In this document: piece after piece, positions 20,301 to 30,990 of the stretch
Layout of the letters: every line of letters starts with the position of its first letter
Numbering within the stretch: position 1 is the first letter of the stretch
The notes under the pieces: generated by a model
The model's input: only the letters and a program-made list of their open reading frames with translations
What the model was told of the DNA's origin: nothing
Database searches by the model: none
From: Kluyvera cryocrescens NBRC 102467
Lineage (GTDB): Bacteria > Pseudomonadota > Gammaproteobacteria > Enterobacterales > Enterobacteriaceae
DNA: 64,000 nt
Reading direction: 5' to 3'
Assembly (NCBI RefSeq): GCF_001571285.1
Contig: NZ_BCTM01000003.1
Span: 1-64,000 of the forward strand
Program-made: the position numbers and the translations under genes

Positions 20301-20525
20301 TCTTTTAACCGCCCCATGGGGGCAACCGCTAGTTTGAGATTGAGATACCCGGGGCGACCACCGGGTTTGGTGTCCCTCCGGGAACCCAATCCCGGCGTTT
20401 CCCCTAATCGCCTTGCTCAAGTGTACGGTTGTTACCCCTCGTGGCGGTTTTTATTTGTACCATACTTACCCAAGTTTGCCTGAGCAATGTCACTTCACAA
20501 TCACTTTGAATTCAAGGAGAAGGTA
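20301..20525. other. Structured fumA-fumC intergenic region
   Basis: It contains several short inverted elements, for example GCCCC-N3-GGGGC at 20311-20323 and repeated CCGGG/CCCGG blocks at 20348-20395. A long-range AACCGCC (20307-20313) pairs with GGCGGTT (20443-20449), which is followed by TTTATTT. It may fold as a branched structure acting as a partial terminator for fumA. No ORF is supported. Confidence 0.4.
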
Positions 20526-21929
20526 ATGACAACGTCACGCTGCGAAAGCGATTCTATGGGCCCGATTGAGGTTCCGGCCGATAAACTGTGGGGGGCGCAA
20601 ACCCAGCGCTCGCTGGAGCATTTTCGGATCTCCACCGAGAAAATGCCGCTTTCGCTGATCCACGCCCTTGCGCTTACCAAGCGCGCGGCGGCAAAGGTAA
20701 ACCAGGATTTAGGCCTGCTGAAGGCCGATAAAGCCGGGGCGATCATCGCCGCGGCTGATGAGGTATTGAATAACCAGCATCCGGACGAATTCCCGTTAGC
20801 TATCTGGCAAACCGGCTCCGGTACCCAGAGCAACATGAACATGAACGAGGTATTGGCCAACCGCGCCAGCGAGCTGCTGGGCGGCGAGCGCGGCATGTCG
20901 CGGTTGGTGCATCCGAATGATGACGTCAATAAAAGCCAAAGTTCTAACGATGTGTTCCCTACCGCGATGCATGTGGCGGCGGTGATTGCGGTGCGTGAAC
21001 AGTTGCTGCCGCAGCTGGCGGTTTTGCAGGAGACGCTGCGTCAGAAGTCTGAGAGTTTCCGCGATATCGTCAAAATTGGCCGCACCCATCTTCAGGATGC
21101 CACGCCGCTGACGCTGGGCCAGGAGTTCTCCGGCTGGGTAGCGATGCTCGAGCATAACCGTCGACACCTTGAACAAAGCCTGCCGCATCTCAGTGAGCTG
21201 GCGCTGGGTGGCACGGCGGTGGGGACCGGTCTGAACACCCACCCGGAATATGCGGTCCGCGTGGCGCAGGAGCTGGCGACCATTACCCAGCAACCGTTCA
21301 TCACGGCACCGAATAAATTTGAAGCGCTGGCGACCTGCGATGCGCTGGTGCACGCCCACGGCGCGTTAAAAGGGTTGGCGGCATCGCTGATGAAAATCGC
21401 CAATGACGTGCGCTGGCTGGCGTCCGGCCCGCGCTGCGGTATCGGTGAACTGTCGATCCCGGAAAACGAACCAGGGTCGTCAATCATGCCGGGCAAAGTG
21501 AACCCAACGCAGTGCGAAGCGATGACCATGCTCTGCTGCCAGGTGATGGGCAATGATGTCGCGGTGAATATGGGCGGCGCCTCCGGAAACTTCGAGCTTA
21601 ACGTCTTCCGCCCAATGGTGATTCATAACGTGCTGCAATCCGTTCGCCTGCTGGCAGATGGCATGGAGAGCTTTAACGAGCACTGTGCGATAGGCATTGA
21701 ACCCAACCGCGAACGCATCGATCAACTGCTCAATGAGTCGTTGATGCTGGTGACTGCACTCAACACCCATATCGGCTACGATAAAGCGGCTGAAATTGCC
21801 AAAAAGGCGCACAAAGAAGGGCTGACGTTGAAAAATGCTGCCCTGGCGCTGGGTTACCTGAGCGCCGATGAGTTTGACCGCTGGGTTCGCCCGCAGGAAA
21901 TGGTGGGTAGCCAGATAAGCGGCGCTTAA
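20526..21929 (+). CDS. fumC: Class II fumarase FumC
   Basis: A 467-aa iron-independent, oxygen-stable fumarase, same length as E. coli FumC. The superfamily signature [13 protein letters not shown] is present, with active-site context [22 protein letters not shown] and [16 protein letters not shown]. The ATG at 20526 has AAGGAGA at a good distance; the longer frame from 20487 would place the ribosome site inside the gene. Enteric fumC is induced under iron limitation and oxidative stress (SoxRS) when FumA fails. It converges with tus, overlapping its stop by 4 bases. Confidence 0.97.
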   Translation: MTTSRCESDSMGPIEVPADKLWGAQTQRSLEHFRISTEKMPLSLIHALALTKRAAAKVNQDLGLLKADKAGAIIAAADEVLNNQHPDEFPLAIWQTGSGTQSNMNMNEVLANRASELLGGERGMSRLVHPNDDVNKSQSSNDVFPTAMHVAAVIAVREQLLPQLAVLQETLRQKSESFRDIVKIGRTHLQDATPLTLGQEFSGWVAMLEHNRRHLEQSLPHLSELALGGTAVGTGLNTHPEYAVRVAQELATITQQPFITAPNKFEALATCDALVHAHGALKGLAASLMKIANDVRWLASGPRCGIGELSIPENEPGSSIMPGKVNPTQCEAMTMLCCQVMGNDVAVNMGGASGNFELNVFRPMVIHNVLQSVRLLADGMESFNEHCAIGIEPNRERIDQLLNESLMLVTALNTHIGYDKAAEIAKKAHKEGLTLKNAALALGYLSADEFDRWVRPQEMVGSQISGA

Positions 21930-22858
21930 TCGGTCGCTAACCACAGGTGCAGCCGCGGGATAATCAACTGCAGCGGCTGCGCCTGCGGTTTATGCCGATG
22001 CTGAACGTTATCGGCATCGTAGTTCAGCAGTTCGCCAAGATCCGGCACGCTCACGTCGTTTCTGCCGGACAACACCGCAATCAGCGGCCCGGGGCAGGCG
22101 TACTGCACCTGTTTTTGCTCTCCTGCATACCACACGCGCGCAATCGGCTGAACCTTCACCGGGCGCTTGATTTTCAACCGGGAGTTCTGCGGCAGGGCGG
22201 CGATATCCTGATACTCTCTTTCCAGCTTTTGCTGCCACTGCTCCCGGGTCCATGGCGGCACGGCGCGCGGCGACTTCAGGCTTTTTTCCAGTTGCGCCAT
22301 CACTTCATCGCGGGTCAGATTTTTGATGATGTGTTTGTTCGCCCAGCCAAAGCGAATGGTGCTGGGATCGGAAAGTAGGGTCAGCGAACGGTAGGCATTC
22401 AGGGTAATCAAGCCGGGAATATAGCGATGCACCCACTCAAAACGAGCGACTGGCGGCAGACCGGAATCGACGGTAATGATTTTCTCCAGCTCCGCTTTCA
22501 GCGTATTAATCAGTTCGACGCGGGCAGCTAGCGCCTCATGTTGTGTCGTGCTTGCCTGTAAGCAAATTGTCCCCGGTAGCCGCACTGCTGCTTTGCTGCT
22601 GCGGTTTTCCGACTGCTGCTGGATAAACAGGTGGCCGAAGTGTTGCAATGAGCGGGTAAATGCCGTCTGGCCAATATGTTGCACCACCTTAACCTGTGAC
22701 ATCGGCGCGTGTTCCGCGCTTTTATCGACTTCAGGTAGCTCAAACACTCGCGCAGTCAGCAGACGGCAGTCGCTCAACTCATCGCGCAGGGCGGCAATGT
22801 TGCGTTCAATCTGGCGAAAGGTATCGGTTAACCGTTCAACAAGGTCGTAGCTGGCCAT
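21926..22858 (-). CDS. tus: Tus, replication terminus site-binding protein
   Basis: A 310-aa monomeric Ter-binding protein that blocks replication forks in one orientation. It is recognised by [15 protein letters not shown] at the start, [23 protein letters not shown] in the middle and [32 protein letters not shown] toward the end, which includes the DNA-contacting strands. A Ter site sits 18 bases upstream of the ATG, over the promoter, as with E. coli TerB, giving autorepression. Confidence 0.96.
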   Translation of the reverse strand: MASYDLVERLTDTFRQIERNIAALRDELSDCRLLTARVFELPEVDKSAEHAPMSQVKVVQHIGQTAFTRSLQHFGHLFIQQQSENRSSKAAVRLPGTICLQASTTQHEALAARVELINTLKAELEKIITVDSGLPPVARFEWVHRYIPGLITLNAYRSLTLLSDPSTIRFGWANKHIIKNLTRDEVMAQLEKSLKSPRAVPPWTREQWQQKLEREYQDIAALPQNSRLKIKRPVKVQPIARVWYAGEQKQVQYACPGPLIAVLSGRNDVSVPDLGELLNYDADNVQHRHKPQAQPLQLIIPRLHLWLATD

Positions 22859-22875
22859 CGTTATCCTTTGAGAGT

Positions 22876-22898
22876 GACATTAGTTACAACATACTGTT
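22876..22898 (-). promoter_or_regulatory. Ter site (TerB-like) in the tus promoter
   Basis: On the minus strand the core AGTATGTTGTAACTAA (22880-22895) matches the Tus-binding consensus completely. By analogy with E. coli TerB, the non-permissive face is at the high-coordinate end. Forks travelling from high to low coordinates (the tus transcription direction) should be arrested, while the opposite direction passes. Confidence 0.92.
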
Positions 22899-22943
22899 TG
22901 TGCTTTCACTATACGCCGGGATTGGACTCTGTGCAAACCGCGG

Positions 22944-24245
22944 TCAGCTAGCCGCGGGCAGGGAGATGTGATGATAAATAGGCCACTGCAGGCTGAAGCT
23001 GGCGCCGCCGAGCGAACTGCTTTCGCAACTGGCGTGACCGCCCATCGCCACGGCGATAGAGTGCACGATGGCAAGCCCCAATCCGCAGCCGCCGGTGGCG
23101 CGATCGCGGCTTGGATCGAGACGGACAAACGGCTCGAAGACCCGTTCGCGTTCACTTTCCGCAATACCCGGGCCGTCATCTTCAACTCGCAGGCAGGCCT
23201 GGCTGCCGTTAAGAGTCAGGCTCACCTGAATTTTGGATTGGCTATAGCGCATGGCGTTGTTGATGAGATTGTCCAGCACGCGCTCCATCAGACGCATATC
23301 CAGCGCGCCGAAATCACCGTGCGTTATCTCGCCAATGACTACCTGGCGCTGCGGGTTTACCGATTGAACATCTTCAACGTGGGCGGCAATCCAGCCGGGC
23401 AGGTCAGGCGTGGTGAGCGACAGCTCGGTTTGCGGGCGGTCGAGACGGGCATAGGTCAGCAGTTCTTCAATCAGCGCTTCCAGTTGGCCGATATCGCGAT
23501 TGAGCGCCAGCGATTCCGCTTCGGTCAGATTTTCGCTCATCTCCAGCCGATAGCGGAGGCGCACCAGCGGGGTTCGTAGCTCATGGGCTATGCCATCGAT
23601 CAATTGCTTCTTACTGGCAATCAGGGCGTTGATATTATCGGCCATCTGGTTAAACGCCACGCCCAGGCGTTCGAAGCTCGACATGCTATCAAAGTGAATG
23701 CGCTCACCGAGATGGCCGTCACCAAAGCGCTGGGCCGCGCTTTCAAGGCGCAGCATATCCTGCCAATGAGGCCGCATCCAGATAAATACCGGGAAGGCCA
23801 GCGAAATGGCAATAAACGCCATCAGCGCAATATCTAAGAGCCGCATCTCATGCATAAAGTAGAGATAGGGAATCGGTCCGACGGCCAGCACATAGTGACT
23901 GCGCGGAATTCGCTGAATAAAGGTGTACTGATCGTCAAGCGCCACGATATCGCCCGCGCGCAGGTGCTGCATGGAGCTTTCTGCTAGCTGGAATTTACTG
24001 AGTGGCTCGATACGCAGATCGAACGACAGGTTCAAATCCAGCTCGTTGAGGGTTTTACTCCAGTTACGTGGCGGTATTTCGCGCAGTTCGCTGCGCATCA
24101 GATATAACGAGCTTTTCATCAAATCGTCGAGCGACTGACGTCCTGCCCGTTCGGCGGTGAACTTGTACACGAGGCCGACCAGCATAGTCATGACCAGGAA
24201 GCAGACAAACAGCAGCAGGTAAAACTGTACAAACAGCTTTTTCAT
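22944..24245 (-). CDS. rstB: RstB, sensor histidine kinase
   Basis: A 433-aa membrane kinase partnered with RstA. Two membrane helices (about 7-27 and 136-156) flank a periplasmic sensor; then a HAMP region (AAQRFGDGHLGERIHFDS), the H-box IDGIAHELRTPLVRLRYRLE with the phosphorylated His, the N-box LDNLINNAMRYS, and the G-boxes VEDDGPGIAESE and GCGLGLAIVHS. In E. coli rstB follows rstA directly; here they are about 3.2 kb apart, so this rstB needs its own promoter in 24246-24477. Confidence 0.94.
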   Translation of the reverse strand: MKKLFVQFYLLLFVCFLVMTMLVGLVYKFTAERAGRQSLDDLMKSSLYLMRSELREIPPRNWSKTLNELDLNLSFDLRIEPLSKFQLAESSMQHLRAGDIVALDDQYTFIQRIPRSHYVLAVGPIPYLYFMHEMRLLDIALMAFIAISLAFPVFIWMRPHWQDMLRLESAAQRFGDGHLGERIHFDSMSSFERLGVAFNQMADNINALIASKKQLIDGIAHELRTPLVRLRYRLEMSENLTEAESLALNRDIGQLEALIEELLTYARLDRPQTELSLTTPDLPGWIAAHVEDVQSVNPQRQVVIGEITHGDFGALDMRLMERVLDNLINNAMRYSQSKIQVSLTLNGSQACLRVEDDGPGIAESERERVFEPFVRLDPSRDRATGGCGLGLAIVHSIAVAMGGHASCESSSLGGASFSLQWPIYHHISLPAAS

Positions 24246-24381
24246 GAAAATTCACCGAGTGTTCAATACGTTAGCACGTTCATTGCGAGGGTGAGCAAGC
24301 TTATAAGATTACACGGTAATAAAGAGATATGCATGCAACAACGCATCCAAATAGCATCGGTGTTTTACATTTCATGCGAAC

Positions 24382-24398
24382 ATTAAGATAACCTTAAG
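24382..24398 (+). promoter_or_regulatory. Candidate PmrA/BasR-type box
   Basis: ATTAAG-N5-CTTAAG resembles the YTTAAK-N5-YTTAAK direct repeat bound by PmrA (BasR), with one mismatch in the first half. It lies 80 bases upstream of the plus-strand membrane-protein gene and in the rstB upstream region. Confidence 0.35.
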
Positions 24399-24477
24399 AA
24401 GATCGCATGCAATGCTAATGGCTAATCACCCTGAAAATTTATGATGATAGGCAGATTCTCAATGTGGCTATTATCAT

Positions 24478-25113
24478 ATGAAATTAGATACGCACGTTAC
24501 GCTTCCTGTAATTGTTCTGATTGTGGTGTCAGCGCTATTTCCATTTGTCGCTGACTGGCATATTCCGCTGCTGGGCGGGGCGGTCGTCACGCAGATTGAA
24601 AACATCCAGGCACTGTGGCTGCTATTTGGTGCGGTGTTTACCGTATGGTATATCAGGCCATTGGCAAGGCCAGAGGGTGAAAAACAGTTCTGGATGTGGG
24701 CCGCACTGTGGTGGTTGGTTCTGTTAGGTCGGAGCACCAGTTGGGGACGCGTCTATTTTCCGGATGCGCCACATATCGTATTTAAAACTATTTCGGTTAT
24801 TCTGGTTGGCGGGCTACTGCTCAGTTTGTTGTCTACGGCGTTACGCAAAGAAATTGCCCGTCGGATGCGCAAGGATACGTTTCCGCTGTGGCTGATGGCA
24901 GTAACAGTTGTCACGTTTTTAGCCGCCGATACCATAGAGCATCACCGTTTATTAGCGCCGCTGTTGGTGCGCGATCTGCATTATTCGGAGCTGATGGAAG
25001 AACTCTACGAAATACCGTTTATGGTTGGGCTATTCTTCGTGACGTTCTATTTTATGAAAGCGGATAAAAAGGCAGAAATGCTGTTCCCAATACGTTATCA
25101 GCACAGTCATTAA
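24478..25113 (+). CDS. Uncharacterised six-helix membrane protein
   Basis: A 211-aa protein I do not recognise. Hydrophobic helices appear near residues 9-27, 44-59, 71-84, 103-119, 136-150 and 180-194. Polar motifs sit between or inside them: RSTSWGR (85-91), DTIEHHR (151-157) and ELMEELYE (171-178). The concentration of Asp/His/Glu near membrane faces could form a metal site or hydrolase centre, but that is a guess. No clear ribosome site precedes the ATG. It is divergent from rstB and convergent with a symporter gene, inside the stretch that separates rstA from rstB. Confidence 0.8.
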   Translation: MKLDTHVTLPVIVLIVVSALFPFVADWHIPLLGGAVVTQIENIQALWLLFGAVFTVWYIRPLARPEGEKQFWMWAALWWLVLLGRSTSWGRVYFPDAPHIVFKTISVILVGGLLLSLLSTALRKEIARRMRKDTFPLWLMAVTVVTFLAADTIEHHRLLAPLLVRDLHYSELMEELYEIPFMVGLFFVTFYFMKADKKAEMLFPIRYQHSH

Positions 25114-25119
25114 TATTAA

Positions 25120-25148
25120 ACGCCTCAGCGTTCAGGTCGCTGAGGCGT
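25120..25148. terminator. Hairpin terminator between convergent genes
   Basis: Perfect 11-base arms ACGCCTCAGCG (25120-25130) and complement (25138-25148) with a 7-base loop. It is flanked by A/T stretches on both sides and serves the membrane-protein gene and the convergent symporter. Confidence 0.7.
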
Positions 25149-25154
25149 CGACGT

Positions 25155-26504
25155 TTAATTGAGCGTCACGTCGGCCGGCGTCGCCGGCGATTCTTGTTCC
25201 TGCTTCAGAACCCGGCTGGCAATGACCCCGGACATCATCGAACCATTCACGTTCAATGCGGTACGCGCCATATCAACAATCGGCTCGATAGCGATGAAGA
25301 TACCCACGAGTGCCACCGGAAAGTTAAGGGTGGATAGTACGATCAACGCCGCAAACGTCCCGCCGCCGCCGACTCCCGCCACGCCAATCGAACCCAGCGC
25401 AATCGCTGGCAGCAGCGTAGCGAGGAACGTAAAGGATAGCGGATCGATCCCCATAGTAGGCGCAATCATCGCCACCATAATTGCCGGATAAATCCCCGCG
25501 CAGCCGTTTTGTCCCATGCTGGAACCAAAAGAGGCCGCAATATTCGCAATAGTGCCTGGAACGCCGAATTTTTCCTGTGCGGTAATCGCCAGTGGAATCG
25601 CCGCGGCGCTGCTGCGCGATACAAAGGCAAAGGTCAGGACCGGCCATACGGTTTTGTAGTATTGCAGCGGATTATGGCCGGTTAGGATGAGTAAAATCGC
25701 ATGGACGATAAACATCATGGCGACCGCCAGGTAGCAGGCGGCAATAAAGCCTAACAGACTGGTAAATTGTTCCAACTGATAGGTGGAGAAGACTTTGGCC
25801 ATTAAGGCCATGACCCCGTATGGCGTCAGTGCGATCACGATGCGGACCATCTTCATCACCCAAATCTGAATCGCGTTAATTCCGGCGCTCAGTTTTGCCC
25901 CTTCTTCCGGCGCATCCTTTTTCACCTTCAGCAGCGCGACACCGGCCAGCAGGGTAAAGATAACGATGCCAATAACCGACACGCTGCGTGCGCCCGTCAG
26001 ATCGAGGAACAGATTGGTTGGGATAAGCGAAGTGAGAAGCTGTGGCAGTGAGACGGCGGCGGTTTTACTCACGTCATCGGTCGTTAGCGTTGACTGCATA
26101 TGGCCGAAGGCACTGGCATCAAGGCCAATCACATGAGCGGTAAGCAGGCCGACGAAACCGGCAATCATCACCAGAACCAACATACAGGCGACGATGGTTA
26201 GCGACATTTTGCCAATTCCGGCATTGTTCTCGAGTTTATTAATGGCGGAAAGAATGGAAATAAAGATCAGCGGCACCGCGACCAGTTTCAATAAATTGAC
26301 GTAGCCGTTACCAATAATGCTATACCAATCAATGACGATTTTGCTGCTGTCGGTGGCAATAAAATGCAGAGATAAGCCGATGATGGCGCCGATGAAAATG
26401 GCGATAAATACAGCACGGGAAAGCGAATGGCTTTTTTGATCTATTTTGAAAATGCCCCATGAGCAGATTAAAAAAAGCACAATATACGCAAGCGTGATAA
26501 ACAT
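25155..26504 (-). CDS. Dicarboxylate/amino-acid:cation symporter (DAACS), TcyP-like
   Basis: A 449-aa secondary transporter of the DAACS/SLC1 family, with about eight helices plus re-entrant loops. Diagnostic parts are IGNGYVNLLKLVAVPLIFISILSA, the serine-rich loop FVSRSSAAAIPLAI and GVAGVGGGGTFAALIV. It most resembles E. coli TcyP (YdjN), a cystine carrier, and cystine is therefore the leading guess; dicarboxylates or glutamate remain possible. The ATG at 26504 gives a natural membrane-protein start; a frame from 26525 exists. Divergent from an isochorismatase-like gene. Confidence 0.85.
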   Translation of the reverse strand: MFITLAYIVLFLICSWGIFKIDQKSHSLSRAVFIAIFIGAIIGLSLHFIATDSSKIVIDWYSIIGNGYVNLLKLVAVPLIFISILSAINKLENNAGIGKMSLTIVACMLVLVMIAGFVGLLTAHVIGLDASAFGHMQSTLTTDDVSKTAAVSLPQLLTSLIPTNLFLDLTGARSVSVIGIVIFTLLAGVALLKVKKDAPEEGAKLSAGINAIQIWVMKMVRIVIALTPYGVMALMAKVFSTYQLEQFTSLLGFIAACYLAVAMMFIVHAILLILTGHNPLQYYKTVWPVLTFAFVSRSSAAAIPLAITAQEKFGVPGTIANIAASFGSSMGQNGCAGIYPAIMVAMIAPTMGIDPLSFTFLATLLPAIALGSIGVAGVGGGGTFAALIVLSTLNFPVALVGIFIAIEPIVDMARTALNVNGSMMSGVIASRVLKQEQESPATPADVTLN

Positions 26505-26762
26505 AATGTGAGTCTCTTGCCCCATTCAGCACCTGAAATGCCGGAAAGAGTGGTTTGCTATTAAATAAACCTCAAAGCCGATATGGATTTGAGTTCGTGG
26601 CGGATTATAAAGATAAAAACACCGTTTTGTCATACAAAATGCGTGGTTTTATGCTGTTTTGATTGCGATGAAGGGGGAATGCGTTGCGGTATTAAAATCG
26701 GCAGCTTGTTATCGAGGTTACATTCTGGATAAATGGTTTTTTAACGTTCAGGCGAGGGTGCT

Positions 26763-27296
26763 ATGCAGGCTTTATTGATTATCGATATGCAGGGATTTGT
26801 AACTGACAGAATAGCCAATGGGATGGACTATTACCCTAAGGACAGTATCGACAACATGCGCACGGTGATTCACGCATTTCGCGCGGCGGGGAAGCCGGTG
26901 CTCCATGTTCGGCATCAGACTCTGGCGCCAGATTCTCCGCTGCATTCATCGTCGCCACATTTTTTACCGGTTGCAGGTTTTGCCGAGCAGTCTGATGAAC
27001 CGGTGTTGATTAAACATACGTCGTCGGCGTTTAGCTCAACCGATCTCTACCAGCGGCTGCAGCGAGATAACATCAACGAGGTCGTGGTGATCGGTGCCGT
27101 CGCTGGATTTTGCGTCAACTCGACGATTCGCGCCGGTTCTGATTTAGGGCTCGCGATGAGCGTGGTCCGCGATGCCGTATTAAGCTTCCCGCTGGACGGT
27201 GATGGTCTGGATGCGAAAGCGATTTATACCGTCACGCTTGGGCTGTTGGAGGCGGGTTTTGCCCGAGGTGTGCAGGCCGCTGACTTGACGCCCTGA
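26763..27296 (+). CDS. Isochorismatase-family cysteine hydrolase
   Basis: A 177-aa cytosolic hydrolase. The triad of the family is visible: Asp in LLIIDMQGF (residue 8), Lys in VLIKHTSSAF, and the nucleophile Cys in VAGFCVNSTIRAGSDLG. Members cleave isochorismate or amides such as nicotinamide, biuret or N-carbamoyl compounds; the substrate here cannot be told. GAGGGTGCT precedes the start. It is divergent from the symporter gene and convergent with rstA, with a hairpin just after the stop. Confidence 0.87.
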   Translation: MQALLIIDMQGFVTDRIANGMDYYPKDSIDNMRTVIHAFRAAGKPVLHVRHQTLAPDSPLHSSSPHFLPVAGFAEQSDEPVLIKHTSSAFSSTDLYQRLQRDNINEVVVIGAVAGFCVNSTIRAGSDLGLAMSVVRDAVLSFPLDGDGLDAKAIYTVTLGLLEAGFARGVQAADLTP

Positions 27297-27312
27297 AATT
27301 TATAGAAAACAT

Positions 27313-27343
27313 TGCCAGTAGGCTAAGTTCTAGCCTGCTGGCA
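27313..27343 (+). terminator. Hairpin after the isochorismatase-like gene
   Basis: 13-base arms TGCCAGTAGGCTA / TAGCCTGCTGGCA (one G-T wobble), 5-base loop, 16 bases after the stop. No T-run follows, so confidence as an intrinsic terminator is moderate. Confidence 0.5.
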
Positions 27344-27433
27344 GCATAAACGCGTTGTTTTCTCGATCGGCGGTGTCAGCCTTCTCGGGGGTTATATTTT
27401 CTCGTCTAGCACAATCTGCTGTTTGCGTTCGGG

Positions 27434-28153
27434 TTATTCCCACGCATGCGGAGCAAACAGATAGCCTTTATTGCGTACCGTTTTAATACGATATGGTTCG
27501 GTGGCGCTATCCAGCAGTTTTTTGCGCAAACGTGAAATGGCGACGTCGACGCTGCGGTCCATTCCGTCGTAGCTTACGCCGCGTAAGTTTTTCAGCAGGG
27601 CATCGCGGTCCATAATTTGCCCTGCATGGGTTGCCAGCTCCCACAGCAGCTCAAAATCGGCGGTGGATAGCGCAATGTTTTCACCGCTTAACAGCACCTG
27701 GCGATTGACCGGGTCAATAGACAGAGTGCCGAAACGCAGCGCCTTGTGCGGCGTTAGCGTCGACTGTGCGCTAGCAACGTTGCTGGTGGTGGTGGTGTTC
27801 TGACGCAGGTGCAGACGCAGACGCGCCAGCAGTACGGCCGGGGGCGTGGTTTTGAGAATATAGTCGTTCGCGCCCATCTCCAGCGACAGAATATGATTCA
27901 TGTCGCTGTCCAGCGAAGTGAGCAATACGATCGGCCCCTGCCACTGTCCGCGCAGATCGCGGCAAAGCGTCATCCCATCTTTGCCTGGCAGCATAATATC
28001 CAGTAGCACCAGGTCGGGCTTTTCGCGGGCAATCGTCGCTTCTGCGGTATCGCCGCGCGGTTCTACGATGACATCCATATCATGCTTGCCGAGATACGCG
28101 GCGATCAACGCCCCGACGTCGGGATCATCTTCAACATAAACGATCTTATTCAT
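27434..28153 (-). CDS. rstA: RstA, OmpR-family response regulator
   Basis: A 239-aa response regulator. The receiver domain has the acidic pair EDDPD near the start, the phospho-acceptor Asp in LVLLDIMLPGKDG (about residue 52), and the conserved Thr and Lys (VLLTS, DYILKTTPP). A winged-helix DNA-binding domain follows, ending in SVDVAISRLRKKLLD and VRNKGYLFAP. In E. coli rstA is PhoP-activated and RstA acts on asr, csgD and other genes. rstB is not its downstream neighbour here. Confidence 0.95.
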   Translation of the reverse strand: MNKIVYVEDDPDVGALIAAYLGKHDMDVIVEPRGDTAEATIAREKPDLVLLDIMLPGKDGMTLCRDLRGQWQGPIVLLTSLDSDMNHILSLEMGANDYILKTTPPAVLLARLRLHLRQNTTTTSNVASAQSTLTPHKALRFGTLSIDPVNRQVLLSGENIALSTADFELLWELATHAGQIMDRDALLKNLRGVSYDGMDRSVDVAISRLRKKLLDSATEPYRIKTVRNKGYLFAPHAWE

Positions 28154-28219
28154 TGCTCTACGTTATGGCTGGCGAAAACGCTACGATACCGAAAAAAACG
28201 CAATTATCACAGGCACAAA

Positions 28220-29395
<1,176 letters not shown>

Positions 29396-29399
<4 letters not shown>

Positions 29400-30157
29400 G
29401 CTAACTCCAGGCCGTACAGGGCAAGGTGAGCCGCCACCAGATTGCGGGTGACGCGATGTTTGGGCGCGTGAAAAAGCGTGTCGACATCGCCTTGTTCAAC
29501 GATGGCGCCATTGTCCATCACCGCCACATCATCCGCCAGCCTGGCAACGACCCCCATATCGTGGGTGACCAGTAGCAGGCCCGGTCCACGGGTGTGCATC
29601 AGTTCCGCCAGCAAATCAAGAATGCGCGCCTGGGCGACCACGTCGAGATCGGTTGTCGGTTCATCGGCAACGATAAACGGCGCATCGCACAACACTGCCA
29701 TGGCAATCATCATGCGTTGCAACATGCCGCCGCTCATCTCAAAGGGATAAAGCGTGAGCACGCGTTCGGCATCACTCAGCCCCACGGATGCTAACGCGGC
29801 AATCAGCGTGGCATCATCCGCGGGTCTACCCAGTGCCCGACAGGTTTCTTTGGCATGAGCTGCCATGGTGTGTAGCGGATTAAACGCGCTGCGCGGGTTT
29901 TGCATGATGGTGGCAATGGTGGCACCGCGTAAACGGCGCGGGGAGACCGGCTGGCCATCCGCGACGATGGCCCCGGTCGTTTGCCGTACGCCGGCGGGTA
30001 AAATACCCAGCGCCGCCGCACAGGTAAGCGATTTTCCACTGCCGCTGCCGCCAACCAGCGCCAGAACCCGGCCGCGTTTTAGCGTCAGGGAAACGCCGTG
30101 TACCAAAGGACGTTCAGCCCGTATGCCGATGTTGCGTAATTCAATTTGCTGTGGCAT
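29396..30157 (-). CDS. nikD: Nickel ABC transporter ATP-binding protein NikD
   Basis: A 253-aa ATPase with Walker [10 protein letters not shown], signature MSGGMLQRM and Walker [14 protein letters not shown]; the H-loop His is in LVTHDMGV. It is the partner of NikE. Its start shares one base with the nikC stop and its end overlaps nikE by 4 bases, which indicates coupled translation. Confidence 0.95.
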
Positions 30158-30990
30158 CAGTGGGCAGCCTCCGTTGCCAGATAAGGGTCAAGGCGATCGC
30201 GCAGGGCATCGCCCAGCAAATTAAAGGCCATCACGCAGATAAACAACATCAACCCGGGCCAGAACATTTGCAGCGGTTGAGTCCAGATATACTGACGTGC
30301 GTCGTTAATCATCACCCCCCATTCGGCGGTAGGCGCGCTAACGCCGAGACCGAGAAAAGACATCCCGGCAACGTGTAGCATCATATGGCCAATATCCAGC
30401 GTCGCCAGAACCAGCAGCGAGGGAATGACGGCACCGGCCAGATGATCGATAAACACCCGCAGATGTCCGGCGCCGGAAAGGCGGGCGGCGAGCACAAATT
30501 CACGCTGGCGCAGCGCAATCGTCAGGCTCCGCACCATCCGCGCGTACCACGCCCAGTGCGATAGGGCGATGGCGAGGATCACATTGGTCAACCCGGTACC
30601 CAGCACGCCGACCATAAAGAACGACAGAATGGAGGTGGGAAAGGTCATAAACATATCGGCAATCCGCATGGTGAGCTGATCGACGCGGCCGCCGAGCAGC
30701 CCAGCGCTGCCGCCGATAAGCAGGCCAAGCGCCAACACCAGCAGCAGACAGGCCAGCACCGAGCCTAGCGACACGCGAGTGGCGGCCAGCAGGCGGGAGA
30801 ATATGTCGCGTCCCAGATGATCGGTGCCCAGCCAGTGTTCGCTGCTGGCGGACTGTAATCGTGCGGGTAAATCAATCGCCTGAGGATCGTATGGCAGCCA
30901 CCATTGGCCGGTGAGCGCGACGAACGCCAGCAACGCAATAATGAGGATGGCCAGGCGAACCGAGCCGCGCGAGGAGAGGAAAAAGTTCAC
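30157..30990 (-). CDS. nikC: Nickel ABC transporter permease NikC
   Basis: A 277-aa permease of the dipeptide/oligopeptide/nickel family. The N-terminal [14 protein letters not shown] motif and the EAA-like loop following [18 protein letters not shown]-type sequence are typical. About six transmembrane helices are predicted. It forms the membrane channel with NikB and overlaps nikB by 4 bases. Confidence 0.94.
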   Translation of the reverse strand: MNFFLSSRGSVRLAILIIALLAFVALTGQWWLPYDPQAIDLPARLQSASSEHWLGTDHLGRDIFSRLLAATRVSLGSVLACLLLVLALGLLIGGSAGLLGGRVDQLTMRIADMFMTFPTSILSFFMVGVLGTGLTNVILAIALSHWAWYARMVRSLTIALRQREFVLAARLSGAGHLRVFIDHLAGAVIPSLLVLATLDIGHMMLHVAGMSFLGLGVSAPTAEWGVMINDARQYIWTQPLQMFWPGLMLFICVMAFNLLGDALRDRLDPYLATEAAH

